Shown here: positions 21,870 to 22,322 of the stretch, one piece after another
How the letters are laid out: each line of letters opens with the position of its first letter
How positions within the stretch are numbered: position 1 is the stretch's first letter
Assembly: GCA_963972065.1 (NCBI GenBank)
Contig: CAXAVJ010000056.1
Location: 1 to 22,322 of the forward strand
Direction: 5' to 3'
Origin: UBA1479 sp963972065
GTDB lineage: Bacteria > Pseudomonadota > Alphaproteobacteria > Rhodospirillales > Casp-alpha2
Length of the DNA: 22,322 nt
Notes under the pieces: model-generated
What the model saw: only the letters and a program-made list of their open reading frames with translations
Databases searched by the model: none
What the model was told of the DNA's origin: nothing
Position numbers and translations under genes: made by a program

Positions 21870-22322
21870 CTACTTGCCGGGTGTGGGGAAATGCTCCGCC
21901 GTGCCCTTGACGACCTCGAACAGGGCCTTTTCCATCAAATCGTTGCTGGCCGCGCGCATGCGCTTGCCCGCCGTGTCGCGGAAAGCGACCATGCGCGCGA
22001 AATGGGGTGAGTCGTTGCGCTGGGTCGCCAGAGAGTCCAGTTCTTCCGCCGTGAACTCGGCGCCGTAGATGCGCGCCAGGTTGGCCGTCCATTCGTCACC
22101 GTACTTGCCGACCGTCTGGTTGACCTGGGCGCGGAACACCTCGGTCACGGCCTCAAGCCCGAACTTGCCGATCAGGCTTTGCACGGTCCGGGTCATGGCC
22201 CCGAACTTGGCGAGCAATTGCACGAAGTTGTTGTTCAGGCCGGTGCGCCGGACGAATTCCAGGGCCGCCGCCGAGGGCGCGGCCGGGGCAGCGGCCGAGG
22301 CCGGCTCCACTGCCGAGCCGCC
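21870..22322 (-). CDS. DUF2059-like protein, 5' end beyond the window
   Basis: 151 codons are visible, open to the right edge. The visible N-terminal part is an Ala/Pro-rich linker (EPASAAAPAAPSAAALEF), which normally follows a signal peptide in this family, so the true start is probably outside the window; a GTG at 22310 is possible but unconvincing. The C-terminal half contains YGAEFTAEELDSLA and a helix AFRDTAGKRMRAA, matching the DUF2059 pattern of acidic and Leu residues around an FTxEEL core. Function unknown; such proteins are usually periplasmic. It precedes holC by 53 bases. Confidence 0.65.
   Translation of the reverse strand, partial: GGSAVEPASAAAPAAPSAAALEFVRRTGLNNNFVQLLAKFGAMTRTVQSLIGKFGLEAVTEVFRAQVNQTVGKYGDEWTANLARIYGAEFTAEELDSLATQRNDSPHFARMVAFRDTAGKRMRAASNDLMEKALFEVVKGTAEHFPTPGK

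Overview
The window is chromosomal DNA with high GC content, typical proteobacterial gene density and no mobile element, CRISPR array, tRNA or rRNA gene that I can see. The gene set points to an alphaproteobacterium, probably a Rhodospirillales-like marine or soil lineage (inference). The pointers are a short DnaA-related Hda protein next to an AI-2E-type permease, a DUF2066 protein and purM-purN; an OxyR; an anti-Shine-Dalgarno 'cuckoo'-type sRNA; and a TRAP transporter. No taxonomic marker gene is present, so lineage below class is a guess.

Left part (1-5360). A minus-strand, translationally coupled trio encodes a DUF2066 secreted protein, an AI-2E family permease and Hda (the last starting with TTG). 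It diverges from purM-purN, which catalyse two steps of purine synthesis. purM appears to start with a rare ATT codon behind a strong ribosome binding site. purN meets ndk (nucleoside diphosphate kinase) tail to tail with overlapping stop codons. ndk has a recognisable sigma70-type promoter.

Middle part (5360-11472). An OxyR-type peroxide regulator reads leftward. The 500-base gap upstream of it is AT-rich and holds the most interesting non-coding element here: two consecutive hairpins with CCUCCU-rich loops ending in an intrinsic terminator, matching the cuckoo/CcsR/alpha-r14 sRNA architecture. Next comes a plus-strand, ATGA-overlapping operon: a YheS-type ABC-F ATPase (probably leaderless mRNA), a BtuF-like metal/cobalamin-binding-fold protein without a signal peptide, and an HcaT-like MFS transporter. 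A stand-alone three-helix membrane protein with a long basic tail follows.

Right part (11472-22322). An IclR regulator lies at the end of a minus-strand TRAP operon (dctP-dctQ-dctM-iclR), which diverges from a GMC-family flavin alcohol dehydrogenase. The shared 227-base gap contains direct repeats and a 7-7-7 palindrome that look like operators. The layout suggests uptake of an organic acid or hydroxylated compound and its oxidation under IclR control. A TerC-family membrane protein follows. Next is a second minus-strand catabolic cassette: a cyclase-family hydrolase, a class III CoA-transferase and a CitE-like CoA-ester lyase. Together these could open or hydrolyse a substrate, charge it with CoA and cleave it. 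Further upstream on the same strand are DNA polymerase III chi (holC) and a DUF2059-like protein cut by the window edge.
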